A stretch of DNA of 64,000 nt from Citrifermentans bemidjiense Bem (GTDB taxonomy: Bacteria; Desulfobacterota; Desulfuromonadia; Geobacterales; Geobacteraceae): positions 248,001 to 312,000 of the forward strand of contig NC_011146.1 in the NCBI RefSeq assembly GCF_000020725.1. Reading direction: 5' to 3'. The translations under genes and the position numbers were made by a program. Positions 11,968 to 20,739 of the stretch are shown piece after piece. The notes beneath the pieces were generated by a model, which saw only the letters and a program-made list of their open reading frames with translations, had not been told where the DNA came from and ran no database searches. Positions within the stretch are counted from its first letter, which is position 1. Each line of letters begins with the position of its first letter.

Positions 11968-12678
11968 ATGGAAAATGAGGCGCTGATACCGGCCCATGGC
12001 GGGTATCGCAACCTGAAGAGTTTTCAGGTGGCACAACTGGCCTATGATGTGACGGTCAGGTTTTGCGACCGCTACATAGGCAAAAGCAGCCGGACCCACG
12101 ACCAGATGGTCCAGGCGGCGCGCAGCGGCGTGCAGAACATCGCCGAAGGGAGCCAGGCTTCAGGCACCTCGAAAAAGACCGAGATGAAACTCACAAGTGT
12201 GGCTCGCGCCAGCCTCGAAGAGCTGCGCCTGGACTACCAGGATTTTCTGCGCCAGCGGGGGCTTCCCCTGTGGGACCGCTCCGACCCGCGCCGCCTTGCG
12301 CTGATAACCAGGAGGTGCCGAACGGCTGACGAGGTGGCACGGTGGGTGGTGGAAACCAGGAATGGACACAATGGACTGAGTGGACGCTGTGGACATGGAC
12401 CTGATGGACCTGATGGACCTGATGGACCCTGTGCGGCAACTGAGTCCATAAAGTCCACAGGGTCCATTGGGTCCAGGTCCATTGAGTCCACCAGGTCCAC
12501 TGGCACTGCTCGCTCCGGCTACGCGGAGGTTGCGGCCAATGCCGCTCTCACGCTCATCGCGGTGGCTTGCTCGCTGCTGGAAAGACAGCTCGCCGCCCAG
12601 GCGGCGGCTTTCCAGAAAGAGGGAGGCTTCACCGAACGCCTCTACCGCACCCGCACCAGCTCCAGAAAGAACCCTTGA
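11968..12678 (+). CDS. Four-helix-bundle (S23/IVP-like) protein with repeat insert
   Basis: A 236-residue protein. Residues 15-130 match the four-helix-bundle family related to 23S rRNA intervening-sequence proteins and to Avd, the accessory protein of diversity-generating retroelements (GVQNIAEGSQASG motif). A low-complexity stretch (about residues 131-177) rich in GPD and then ST/S repeats follows. It ends in a helical suffix (about 178-220) that looks like another part of the helical fold. The low-complexity part is encoded by inverted arrays of a 9-bp unit. The start is preceded by GGGAGG. The function is unknown, and no reverse transcriptase or rRNA gene lies nearby. Confidence 0.85.
   Translation: MENEALIPAHGGYRNLKSFQVAQLAYDVTVRFCDRYIGKSSRTHDQMVQAARSGVQNIAEGSQASGTSKKTEMKLTSVARASLEELRLDYQDFLRQRGLPLWDRSDPRRLALITRRCRTADEVARWVVETRNGHNGLSGRCGHGPDGPDGPDGPCAATESIKSTGSIGSRSIESTRSTGTARSGYAEVAANAALTLIAVACSLLERQLAAQAAAFQKEGGFTERLYRTRTSSRKNP
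12363..12512. repeat. Inverted arrays of a 9-bp TGGAC-type repeat inside a gene
   Basis: The first half carries about eight TGGAC units spaced mostly nine bases apart (several are TGGACCTGA). The second half carries about seven GTCCA units, the reverse complement, at similar spacing. Together they could fold into a long imperfect hairpin. The period of nine keeps the reading frame. Confidence 0.85.
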
Positions 12679-12685
12679 CCGCCCC

Positions 12686-13189
12686 CTACGACCCCAGATA
12701 CCAAGCGCCACACCCCAACAGCGCATAGAGCGCGACCCCGGACGGCCTGGAAAAGGCGACCTTGAAATCCTGCCCGGACGGCACTGAGCTGTAGCAAAAA
12801 ACGTAGATGACGGCATACATGAGCAGGGTATGCCACAGATCAGCCGGAAACCAACGTCCCCACTGCAGGTAAAGATAGTAGGCGACCATGTTCAACAGCA
12901 AAGGGGCCAAGGCCGAAGGGAAGGCGGAAATCATCCCGGGGCGGCTGATGGTGACGGAACCAAGCACCCACCTCTCCCTTCCCTCGCGCCGCGGCAAGAT
13001 GCTGAACCCCACGGGCCTGCCGCCGCTCACGGCGGCAACAATTAGGTGGGACAACTCGTGCAAAAGCGTCCCCGGCAGCGCCCAGCAAATCTGCCAAAAG
13101 GCCCCTGCCCGGCCAACCCTTCCCTGCAGCACCGCCAGCAGTATCACCAGCAGCACCCCTGAAAAATGATGCCAACGCTCCGGATCCAT
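12686..13189 (-). CDS. M50-like membrane protein with HELSH motif
   Basis: A 167-residue, very hydrophobic protein with about four membrane segments. The motif HELSH at residues 44-48 matches the zinc-binding HExxH of membrane-embedded M50-type peptidases and related metalloprotease-like proteins. The second metal-ligand motif of true site-2 proteases (NPDG-type) is not evident, so activity is uncertain. It is convergent with the four-helix-bundle gene, the two stops being eight bases apart. Its substrate and role are unknown. Confidence 0.7.
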   Translation of the reverse strand: MDPERWHHFSGVLLVILLAVLQGRVGRAGAFWQICWALPGTLLHELSHLIVAAVSGGRPVGFSILPRREGRERWVLGSVTISRPGMISAFPSALAPLLLNMVAYYLYLQWGRWFPADLWHTLLMYAVIYVFCYSSVPSGQDFKVAFSRPSGVALYALLGCGAWYLGS

Positions 13190-13383
13190 CTCCCCCCCTC
13201 GACAAATGAGCGCGCAGCATAACCTGATTCAGCCATCGTGACAACCGCGCAAATGAAAAGGAGCGGTTGCCCGCCCCCTCGCTCTCTGCTATGGTTTACC
13301 CGTTCATGAAAGGCGGGACCCGCAGTCGTTCATGCTGCGCCAATTCGCCCCAATCTATAAAGCAGAAGCAGACAGGAGGACGC

Positions 13384-13860
13384 ATGTTTTTGGAAGGACA
13401 ACCCGCACCTAATTTCTCCCTGCAGGGAAGCGATGCGAAAACCCACACTCTCAAGGATTACGCCGGAAGAATCCTGGTCCTCTTCTTCTATCCGAGGGAC
13501 AACACGCCCGGCTGCACCGCAGAGGCGGTCGGATTCGCCAAACTGCAGCCGCTGTTCGAGCAACTGGGCGCGGTGCTGGTAGGGGTGAGCAAGGATTCAC
13601 TCAAATCACACGCGAAATTCAGCGCCGACTTCAAACTCCCCTTCACCCTGCTCTCCGACCCAGATGCTTCCGTGATGAAGGCCTACGGCGCCTATGGGGA
13701 GAAGCAGCAGTACGGCAAGACCACCATAGGCAGCATCCGCTCGACCGTGGTCATCTCCCCCGACGGGATGGTGATCAAGCACTGGCCCAAGATTCCCAAG
13801 GCATCGGAACATCCGGACAAGGTGCTGGATTTTTTCAAGATGCTGGCCAAGGGAAGGTAG
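13384..13860 (+). CDS. bcp: Bcp/PrxQ-type peroxiredoxin
   Basis: A 158-residue thiol peroxidase that reduces hydrogen peroxide and organic peroxides. The thioredoxin-like fold shows the FYPRDNTPGCT signature with peroxidatic Cys44. The resolving cysteine found five residues later in E. coli Bcp is replaced by Val49, and no other cysteine is present, so it must work as a one-Cys enzyme with an external thiol. The start is set by AGGAGG just upstream; a longer upstream reading lacks family similarity. A terminator follows. Confidence 0.93.
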   Translation: MFLEGQPAPNFSLQGSDAKTHTLKDYAGRILVLFFYPRDNTPGCTAEAVGFAKLQPLFEQLGAVLVGVSKDSLKSHAKFSADFKLPFTLLSDPDASVMKAYGAYGEKQQYGKTTIGSIRSTVVISPDGMVIKHWPKIPKASEHPDKVLDFFKMLAKGR

Positions 13861-13896
13861 CGTCAGGGCCTAGGCCAAAGTAAGGGCGAAGCGTCG

Positions 13897-13930
13897 AAGG
13901 CTCCCGGGGATGAACCTCGGGGGCCTTTCC
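13897..13930 (+). terminator. Terminator after bcp
   Basis: AAGGCTCCCGGGG pairs with CCTCGGGGGCCTT around a short loop and is followed by a short T stretch. Confidence 0.6.
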
Positions 13931-14022
13931 CGTGTTGAGAGCCCCCCCTCTTGCCCCATCTGACCCCATGATTATCTTCGAAACTGCACCTTTATTTCAG
14001 TACAGTTTCTCCGTATCCTGCA

Positions 14023-15417
14023 TCAGTACCATGCCCGGGACAAAAGTTCGACGCCCCGATCTATGACGTCCGGTTTTACGCCGCCAAAGCCCAAGACGAC
14101 CCTGCTGCAACTGCCCACTTCTTCGGCACAGGTGGCGGAATAGGGAAATAGCTCGATCCCCTTGCTCCTGGCTCGTGAGATGAGCTCTTTTTCGCTCAGG
14201 TCGTGCTGGGAGAGTTCCAGCACCATGTGCAGTCCCGCACCCTGTCCGAGTACAAGGGCTTTGGGGCCGAAATGGGTCTCGACCGCCCGCAGCATGGCAT
14301 CGTGCTTCTTTTGGTAGAGAGTGCGCATCCGCCGCAGGTGCCGATCCCAGTCCCCCTGCTCCATGAACCTGGCAAGGGTCGCCTGCTCCAAAAGGGAGAC
14401 GGTGCAGGCATAGTCGCGGAAAAGCCGCCGATAGGCGGATAGCAGCGCGTAAGGCAGCACCAGGTAACTGACGCGCAAAGCCGGCGACAGTACCTTGGAA
14501 AAGGTTCCGAGATAGACGATGTTCCCGTCGGGGTGCAACCCCTGCAGCGAGGGGATCGGTTTGCCGTGATAGCGAAGCTCGCTGTCGTAATCGTCCTCGA
14601 TCACCAGCCGGTCCCCCGCATTCGCCCATTCGATCAGGCTGAGCCGGTTGGCGATGGGCATCACGCATCCGGTTGGGAACTGATGCGAGGGTGTGACGTA
14701 GACAAGGGTGGCGCCGCTCGATTCCAGGGCATCGAGGTCGAGGCCTCCGGAGCCAACAGCTATGGGAACTGTCTCGAAGCCGTGGTTGCGGAAAATTGAC
14801 CTGGGAAGGTGGAAGCCCGGGTTTTCGACCGCCACCGCCGGCCGCCGCTCTTTCAAGATCTGTGCAACGAGGTCGAGGCTCTGCTGGAGACCGGAGCAGA
14901 TCACCACTTGCTCAGGGTCGCAGGCCACTCCGCGTGACCGCTCGAGGTAACGCCGGATACTGGAGCGCAGCCTCAGCTCGCCCTGGGGGGCGCCGTACTG
15001 GGCCAGCGCGCTGCGACTCTGGCGCAATGAGTCCAGGAAGCATCTGCGCCATAACGATGTGGGAAAGGTGTCCGGGTCTAGCCGCGCGGGGTGGAAGTCG
15101 ATGCTCCCCTTTGGTTCAGGCTCGGGGAGGTGGGCGCGCTGCTCCTTTATGCGGGGCGACGGCAAAGGCAGGGCATCCGGCGCCAGCGCGGAAACGAAAT
15201 AACCGCTGCGCGGCTTGCTGTAGATATACCCTTCCGCACAGAGTTCAAGGTAGGCGTTTTCGACGGTGTTTCGGCTGATGGAGAGCTCGGCGGCCAACTC
15301 CCGGACCGAGAGCAGCTTTGAGTGAGATGGCAGCTTCCCGGAGAGGACGCCCGCTTTCATCTGATCATAGAGTTGCGTGTACAGCGGCAGCTTGCTGTGA
15401 TGGTCCAGGATGAACAT
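14023..15417 (-). CDS. MocR/PdxR-type GntR regulator with aminotransferase domain
   Basis: A 464-residue transcription factor. The N-terminal GntR winged helix (about residues 1-75; SVRELAAELSISRNTVENAYLEL) is fused to a type I aminotransferase-like domain. That domain has a VTPSHQFPTG motif and a probable PLP-binding lysine in GTFSKVLSP. MocR proteins sense pyridoxal phosphate or amino compounds; PdxR controls vitamin B6 synthesis. The start at MFILDHHS is preferred over an upstream ATG because GGAG lies just before it. It is divergent from a PNPOx-like gene, its likely target. Confidence 0.9.
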   Translation of the reverse strand: MFILDHHSKLPLYTQLYDQMKAGVLSGKLPSHSKLLSVRELAAELSISRNTVENAYLELCAEGYIYSKPRSGYFVSALAPDALPLPSPRIKEQRAHLPEPEPKGSIDFHPARLDPDTFPTSLWRRCFLDSLRQSRSALAQYGAPQGELRLRSSIRRYLERSRGVACDPEQVVICSGLQQSLDLVAQILKERRPAVAVENPGFHLPRSIFRNHGFETVPIAVGSGGLDLDALESSGATLVYVTPSHQFPTGCVMPIANRLSLIEWANAGDRLVIEDDYDSELRYHGKPIPSLQGLHPDGNIVYLGTFSKVLSPALRVSYLVLPYALLSAYRRLFRDYACTVSLLEQATLARFMEQGDWDRHLRRMRTLYQKKHDAMLRAVETHFGPKALVLGQGAGLHMVLELSQHDLSEKELISRARSKGIELFPYSATCAEEVGSCSRVVLGFGGVKPDVIDRGVELLSRAWY

Positions 15418-15481
15418 AAGGCTCCAGATCCATAGGCAGAGGGTTTCCGGCAACCACGGCAGTGTAATGCAGCGGCCATAT

Positions 15482-15496
15482 TTGCGTCAAACGCAA
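15482..15496. promoter_or_regulatory. Palindrome between mocR-type gene and PNPOx-like gene
   Basis: A perfect inverted repeat, TTGCGT-CAA-ACGCAA, lies in the 204-base divergent intergenic region and is a candidate operator. Confidence 0.45.
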
Positions 15497-15621
15497 TCTG
15501 CACCCCTCGTCGGGGCGGATCCAGCTGTAAAAGCAGGGGGCAGTACAGCAGGGAGAGGGCAAGCAGACATCCTCACCTCAACGAACCAGCAGCAGACAAA
15601 ACAGAAAAAATGGAGGTTCAC

Positions 15622-15993
15622 ATGTTTTCAGAAAAACTTCTCGACGTAATTAAGCATCCAGGCGTGGCAGCCATTGCCACCCAGGGCGAAGATGGGCCGC
15701 ACCTGGTGAACACCTGGAACAGCTACCTGCAGCTGCCACGGGAGGGATGCCTCCTGATTCCTGCAGGGTACATGCACCGGACCGAGGCCAACCTCGCGCG
15801 CGACAACCGCGTCCTGCTCACCGTCGGGAGCCACGAGGTGGCGGGGAAGATGGGTCCGGGAACAGGCTTCCTGCTCAAGGGGACCGCAGCCTTTGTCTCG
15901 TCCGGGCCGGACTTCGACACCATCAAGGCGAAGTACGCCTGGGCCAGGGGGGCGTTGGTAGTTGCGGTAGAGTCGGCTACCCAGACGCTCTAA
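15622..15993 (+). CDS. Pyridoxamine 5'-phosphate oxidase-like flavin-binding protein
   Basis: A 123-residue split-barrel protein of the PNPOx-like superfamily. The opening motif (VIKHPGVAAIATQGEDGPHLVNTW) and the central NLARDNRVLLTVGSHEV strand are typical of small FMN- or F420-binding members. It is much shorter than true PdxH, so it is probably not the B6 oxidase itself. The start follows TGGAGG closely. Its divergent position to a MocR regulator suggests regulation linked to PLP or amino compounds, which is inference. Confidence 0.8.
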   Translation: MFSEKLLDVIKHPGVAAIATQGEDGPHLVNTWNSYLQLPREGCLLIPAGYMHRTEANLARDNRVLLTVGSHEVAGKMGPGTGFLLKGTAAFVSSGPDFDTIKAKYAWARGALVVAVESATQTL

Positions 15994-16080
15994 AAAGCCG
16001 GGGGAACAACGGTCTGGTCCCGCAGTCCACAGACGCTGGCAGCGAGCAGACAGATAAGAGCGGACCCCCTCAGCATAAAT

Positions 16081-16118
16081 TGAAAGCCCCCGGCAATTGC
16101 CGAGGGCTTTCAATTTCT
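16081..16118. terminator. Bidirectional terminator
   Basis: TGAAAGCCCCCGGC pairs with GCCGAGGGCTTTCA; T-rich runs follow on both strands. It lies between the convergent PNPOx-like and acyltransferase genes. Confidence 0.8.
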
Positions 16119-16178
16119 TTACCTGCCGTACGGCAAGACTCTTTTGCCGCTAGCGCGGTACACGACTGTGGCCGGCGA

Positions 16179-17174
16179 TCAGCCGGCTGTCAACAGTGCG
16201 ACCTCGTCCAACGGCGCCGCGCCTGCCGCAAAGGCGCGCTTCCAACGTCGATGCACCCAGTACCACTGGGTCGGGTGCGCCACTACGAAATCCTCCACGT
16301 ACCGGGACAACGCCTGGATGTCGCTGGTGATTCCCGCCTCGCTCTCGTCGCTGCTGAAGCGGTACTCCGGATGGAAGGTTATTACCTGCCGCCCCTCCTC
16401 ACGATGGATGAAGACGGGCACCACCGCGGCTCCGCTCGCCCTGGCAATGATCACGGGAGCCTTGGAGGCCCAAGCCTGCCGCCCCATCACCTCGATGAGC
16501 ACTCCTTCTTCGGGGAGGACAGCCTGGTCAGCCAGGATCCCTACCAGTTCCCCTTTCTTGAGGGCTTTCAGTATCCCCCTCAGTGCCCCCTGCTTGTCCA
16601 GGACGCGGCTGTTATAGCGCATGCGCATCCGGGTGATCATCTTCTCCAGAAAAGGATTCTTCTGGCGCCGGGCCACTACCACGCCGTCGCCGAAAATGCT
16701 CCCCAGCGCCAGCGCCATCACTTCCCAATTCCCGCAATGGCCGCTGAAGCAAACCACCCCTTTTCCTTTGCCCTTGGCGCGGTCCAGATTTTCCCGGCCG
16801 CGCAGTTCGATGACGTCCAGCACACCTTCTTCACGGCCGTGGTAGAGCCGGCTGATCTCGACCAGATTGCGACCAAGGTTCCTGAAGTTTTGGTGCGCCA
16901 GTTCTTCAACGGGTGGATTTTGAGGGTTCCAGAGGGGGTGGGCCTGCATGAAAGGAAGCGCGCGGCTGATGTTATCCACAGCCACATCGAGACGTCGCGG
17001 GAGGATCCGGGGGATGAACGCCCCTCCCCAAGCGCCGAATCGTCGGCTCAAGGATATCGGCAGGCTGCTGGCGAGGAGGGTTAGTCCATAAAAAATAGCT
17101 GACTGGAGGGCCCACCAAGCGAAAACCGGTGCAACTGCCGCGCGATTAGGTACGCGTGGTGCCTGATTACTCAC
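16179..17174 (-). CDS. Lipid A biosynthesis acyltransferase (LpxL/HtrB family)
   Basis: A 331-residue inner-membrane acyltransferase that adds secondary acyl chains to lipid A. A hydrophobic N-terminal anchor (about residues 15-40) precedes the catalytic HX4E-type motif in FSGHCGNWE. Further family blocks are VVVARRQKNPFLEK, GILADQA and the terminal WYWVHRRWK segment. The GTG start is chosen because AAGGAGG lies seven bases upstream; an ATG farther upstream would add an unusual 34-residue extension. Which acyl position it modifies cannot be told from the sequence. Confidence 0.92.
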   Translation of the reverse strand: MSNQAPRVPNRAAVAPVFAWWALQSAIFYGLTLLASSLPISLSRRFGAWGGAFIPRILPRRLDVAVDNISRALPFMQAHPLWNPQNPPVEELAHQNFRNLGRNLVEISRLYHGREEGVLDVIELRGRENLDRAKGKGKGVVCFSGHCGNWEVMALALGSIFGDGVVVARRQKNPFLEKMITRMRMRYNSRVLDKQGALRGILKALKKGELVGILADQAVLPEEGVLIEVMGRQAWASKAPVIIARASGAAVVPVFIHREEGRQVITFHPEYRFSSDESEAGITSDIQALSRYVEDFVVAHPTQWYWVHRRWKRAFAAGAAPLDEVALLTAG

Positions 17175-17357
17175 AACGCTCCTCCTTGGAAGGGAGCCTG
17201 GAAGCCGACGCTTGCCAGGCGCTTGCCAAGAGGCGGGTGCTTTAATTACTGCGATTCCGGCTGCACCATAGACCATAAATCTTCAACCTACAACCGAAAA
17301 AGGTGGGGCCGTATTCGACATCACTTTGGCTGCAGTCTTTCCCGATTTGAAATAACG

Positions 17358-17391
17358 AAGGCCCTTGGCGCGTGCCAAGGGCCTTTTCACT
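17358..17391 (-). terminator. Terminator of the small membrane protein gene
   Basis: A 12-base perfect stem, AAGGCCCTTGGC and GCCAAGGGCCTT with a four-base loop, lies just after the stop codon of the 52-residue gene. T-containing runs occur on both sides. Confidence 0.75.
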
Positions 17392-17413
17392 GGAATCTGC
17401 TACGTCCCGCCGG

Positions 17414-17572
17414 TCACCCGCTGACACGAGGAGGGCCGGGTTTACGATGCTTCCAATCCCCGTGGCGAAAAGCTTTGAAAGTGCCCGCTACCACTTCTGC
17501 CGGAATGGTCAAAAACCATATCGTCAGTACGATGGCTACGATCGCCAGGATTATGAGTATTAACGTTGTCAT
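17414..17572 (-). CDS. Small single-span membrane protein (52 residues)
   Basis: A short reading frame beginning MTTLILIILAIVAIVLTIW, followed by a basic tail ending in PRVSG. It has one confident membrane helix (about residues 3-25) and a positively charged C-terminal half. An ideal AGGAGGT ribosome site lies five bases before the ATG and a strong terminator follows the stop, which together support a real gene. No family is recognised. It stands alone between the acyltransferase and ppc. Such proteins often modulate membrane complexes, but nothing here points to a partner. Confidence 0.65.
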   Translation of the reverse strand: MTTLILIILAIVAIVLTIWFLTIPAEVVAGTFKAFRHGDWKHRKPGPPRVSG

Positions 17573-17764
17573 AATGAACCTCCTGCTTTTCCCTCCTAAT
17601 AAGACCTTACCATAACCCCATTCACATGAACAAGCGCGGCCGCAGTCGCAGGATAGAGCTGTTTTTCGGGGCGCCCGGACGATGTGCAGTTCGGGAATCT
17701 ACGGTATGATTCCTAACTGTTCGCCCGAGGCGGGGGGCTTGGCCGCGGGCAAGGAGGCTTCATC

Positions 17765-20500
17765 ATGCAGGACACCAAAGAGACACCGGATAAGTTGCAG
17801 CGAGACCTCGATTACCTGATGGACTGCCTCGCCGAGATGTTTTCGGGGCTTCAGGAGAAGGAACTGTCCGCCTGCCTGCCGCGAGCGGATTCCCTCGCGC
17901 CCGGCGCCGACTGCCGTTTCGTCAGGGCGTGGTCCATAGCTTTCCAGCTCCTCAGCATGGCGGAGGAGAACTTCGCCGTGCAAAGCCGCCGGGCTCTGGA
18001 AGCCGAACAAGGACTCGTGGCGGAGCCGGGGCTTTGGGGGCGGGTCCTGGAGCAGATCAAGGAGAGCGGGGTGACCGCAGAGGAGCTTGCCGCAAAGCTC
18101 GGCCAGATCCGCGTTGAGCCGGTGCTGACGGCGCACCCGACCGAGGCGAAGCGCGCCTCGGTTCTGCGGCACCTGCGTGAACTGTACCTGCTGCTGGTTA
18201 AGCGCGAGAATACCGTTTGGACTCCAGCGGAAAAGGACGACATCCGCGACGATATCGTCGCGATGCTGGAGCGCTTGTGGCGCACCGGCGAGATCCACCT
18301 GGAGAAGCCGCACGTACTGAACGAGCTCGCCAGCATGATCTACCACCTGCGCGAGATCTTTCCCAAGGCGATCCCGATCCTCGACCAGAGGATCTGCCGC
18401 GCCTGGTCCGAGGCCGGTTTAGCTGGCGCCATCTCCCCCCTCACCACCGCGCTGCCCCGGATAAGCTTCAGCACCTGGGTAGGGGGCGACCGCGACGGGC
18501 ACCCGCTGGTGACGCCGGAGGTGACGGAGGCGACGCTTAAGGAACTGAGGCTCAACGCGCTCATGCTGATCCACGGCCAGCTCACCACCCTGGGGAGCAG
18601 GCTCAGCCTCTCTCGCCGGCTGATCCACCCCTCTGCAGGTCTGCAAAGACGGTTGGACCAACTCGCGGCACACTCCGGTCCAGCGGGGAGCGAAGCCCTC
18701 AGGCGCAACCCCGAAGAACCCTGGCGCCAGATGGTGAACCTGATCAAGGCAAGGCTCCCGGTCGACGTCACGGGGGAGGAGGAGATCCTATGCGGCGATC
18801 TGGGGACACGCTACTGCCACAGCGACGAACTCGCCCACGACCTGCGGCTTTTGAGGGACAGCCTGGTAGCCGCCGGGGCCTCCCGTCTCGCCTTGGCCGA
18901 CGTGGTCCCGGTGCTGCGCACCGTCGAGGTCTTCGGCTTCCACCTGGCAAGCCTGGATATCCGTCAAAACAGCAGCTACCACGACAAGGCCGTGGACCAG
19001 CTGCTGGCCGCAGCCGGCATCTCCGATCACCGCTTTTCGCAATGGAGCGAGGAAAAGCGCCTCGCCTTCCTCGACCAGGAGCTTGCCTCCCCCCGCCCCT
19101 TTGTCCGCGCCGACGCGAAGCCGGGCCCCGAGGCGGAGGGGGTGCTAGGATGTTTCCGCGTCCTCGCCGCCCACATAGCCCTCTACGGCACCGATGCCAT
19201 CGGTCCCCTGATCGTCAGCATGACCCGCAGCGTTTCGGATCTCTTGGTCGTTTACCTCCTGGCCAGGGAGGCCGGTCTCACCGCCGCAGGGGAGGGAGGG
19301 GCGGTCTGCCTGCTCCCGGTGGTGCCGCTTTTCGAGACCATCGACGATTTGCGTGGCAGTTCCGCCATATTGGAGGCCTTCCTGGTCCATCCCGCCACCC
19401 GCCGCACTCTGGCGCATCTGCATGGCGACCAACCGGTACAGCAGGTGATGGTCGGCTACAGCGACAGCAACAAGGACGGCGGGATTCTGGCGAGCCTGTG
19501 GAGCCTGTACCGGGGTCAGGAGGCGATGCTGGAAACTGCTCGGCGCTTAGGCGTGCGGCTGCGGTTTTTTCATGGTCGCGGCGGCACCATCAGCCGCGGG
19601 GCCGGTCCCACCAGCCGTTTTCTGCGGGGACTTCCGGAAGGTTCCACCGGGGGCGACCTCCGGCTCACCGAGCAGGGGGAGGTGATTTCCCAGAAGTACT
19701 CCAACCCCCTCAACGCGGCCTACAACCTGGAGCTGCTCCTGGCTGGGACGGCAGTGGTGACCCTGCCGCCGCGCCAGCCCGCCATCCCCAAAGAAAGGCT
19801 GGAATCGCTCATGGACCGGCTGGCGCAACGAAGCCGCTTCGCCTACGAGCAGTTGCTGGCAGAGCCCGGATTTATCAAGTTTTTTCGGCAGGCGACCCCC
19901 ATCGACGTCATCGAATGCAGCAGCATCGGATCCCGTCCCGCCCGCCGCAGCAGGTCCGCCACCCTTTCCGACCTGCGCGCCATCCCCTGGGTCTTCAGTT
20001 GGAGCCAGGCCCGCTATTTCCTTTCGGGGTGGTACGGCGTGGGGTCTGCGCTGGAAGAGCTGCTGAACGAGGACGAGAGATCCTTTCGCGAGCTGGCCGG
20101 CCACAGCCAGTCCTGGACGGCGCTGCACTACATCATCAGCAATACCGCTACCAGTATCGCCACTGCCGACCTGCAGATCATGCAGGCATACGCCGGTCTG
20201 GTGCTGGATCAAACGGTGAGGGACCCGATCTTCGCGCTCCTGAAAGGCGAATACCTGCGCACCACGAGAATTCTGGAGGAGATCTACGGCGGAGCGCTCG
20301 CCGAGCGCCGGGCCTCGGTGTACACCTCCCTGGCGCGGCGCGAGGGAGCCCTGAAGGTGTTGCACGACCGCCAGATCGACCTGCTGCGCCAGTGGCGGCG
20401 CCCCGAGACGCAGCAAAACCGGGCACAATGCGAGGAACTCCTGTTCTGGCTCCTGGAGACGGTAAACGCCATCGCCGCAGGCCTGGGCACCACCGGCTGA
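17765..20500 (+). CDS. ppc: Phosphoenolpyruvate carboxylase
   Basis: This enzyme adds bicarbonate to phosphoenolpyruvate to form oxaloacetate, replenishing the TCA cycle. The 911-residue protein has the usual bacterial length. It carries the catalytic His124 in VLTAHPTEAKR, the GYSDSNKDGG motif, and the FHGRGGTISRGAGPTSRF glycine loop. The C-terminal region shows IPWVFSWSQARYFLSGWYG. The start follows AAGGAGG. A possible -10 (TATGAT) lies about 55 bases upstream. It appears monocistronic. Confidence 0.97.
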   Translation: MQDTKETPDKLQRDLDYLMDCLAEMFSGLQEKELSACLPRADSLAPGADCRFVRAWSIAFQLLSMAEENFAVQSRRALEAEQGLVAEPGLWGRVLEQIKESGVTAEELAAKLGQIRVEPVLTAHPTEAKRASVLRHLRELYLLLVKRENTVWTPAEKDDIRDDIVAMLERLWRTGEIHLEKPHVLNELASMIYHLREIFPKAIPILDQRICRAWSEAGLAGAISPLTTALPRISFSTWVGGDRDGHPLVTPEVTEATLKELRLNALMLIHGQLTTLGSRLSLSRRLIHPSAGLQRRLDQLAAHSGPAGSEALRRNPEEPWRQMVNLIKARLPVDVTGEEEILCGDLGTRYCHSDELAHDLRLLRDSLVAAGASRLALADVVPVLRTVEVFGFHLASLDIRQNSSYHDKAVDQLLAAAGISDHRFSQWSEEKRLAFLDQELASPRPFVRADAKPGPEAEGVLGCFRVLAAHIALYGTDAIGPLIVSMTRSVSDLLVVYLLAREAGLTAAGEGGAVCLLPVVPLFETIDDLRGSSAILEAFLVHPATRRTLAHLHGDQPVQQVMVGYSDSNKDGGILASLWSLYRGQEAMLETARRLGVRLRFFHGRGGTISRGAGPTSRFLRGLPEGSTGGDLRLTEQGEVISQKYSNPLNAAYNLELLLAGTAVVTLPPRQPAIPKERLESLMDRLAQRSRFAYEQLLAEPGFIKFFRQATPIDVIECSSIGSRPARRSRSATLSDLRAIPWVFSWSQARYFLSGWYGVGSALEELLNEDERSFRELAGHSQSWTALHYIISNTATSIATADLQIMQAYAGLVLDQTVRDPIFALLKGEYLRTTRILEEIYGGALAERRASVYTSLARREGALKVLHDRQIDLLRQWRRPETQQNRAQCEELLFWLLETVNAIAAGLGTTG

Positions 20501-20633
20501 TAGTCTGAGTCTAAGAAGGTTTACGGCGCGCGAAGGAAGGCGCCGGTCTGCTGCTGGCGGGGTGGAGGGGAGTTGAGTGCAGAAAGGCGGCGGAAGGGTT
20601 CTCCTGGACTACGGGTTGACGGTGAACTTCATA

Positions 20634-20662
20634 TTGCGCGAAATTGCGTCTCCTGCTAGTAT
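20634..20662 (+). promoter_or_regulatory. Possible promoter of the downstream membrane protein gene
   Basis: TTGCGC and TAGTAT are separated by 17 bases. The match is moderate and unconfirmed. Confidence 0.35.
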
Positions 20663-20739
20663 CACAACGGTTTATTTATGAATGCCTGGGCTGATTTTGC
20701 TGTATAGGGTGAGCCGCGTTGTGACAGGATCATGTATTT

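Noticed and set aside
12363..12512. Diversity-generating retroelement at the four-helix-bundle gene
   Set aside because: The protein is Avd-like, but no reverse transcriptase, template repeat or variable-region target gene is visible in the window.
18790..20508. 572-residue frame in another frame of ppc
   Set aside because: Overlaps the whole catalytic part of PEP carboxylase and has an Arg/Pro/Gly-rich composition typical of out-of-frame GC-rich DNA.
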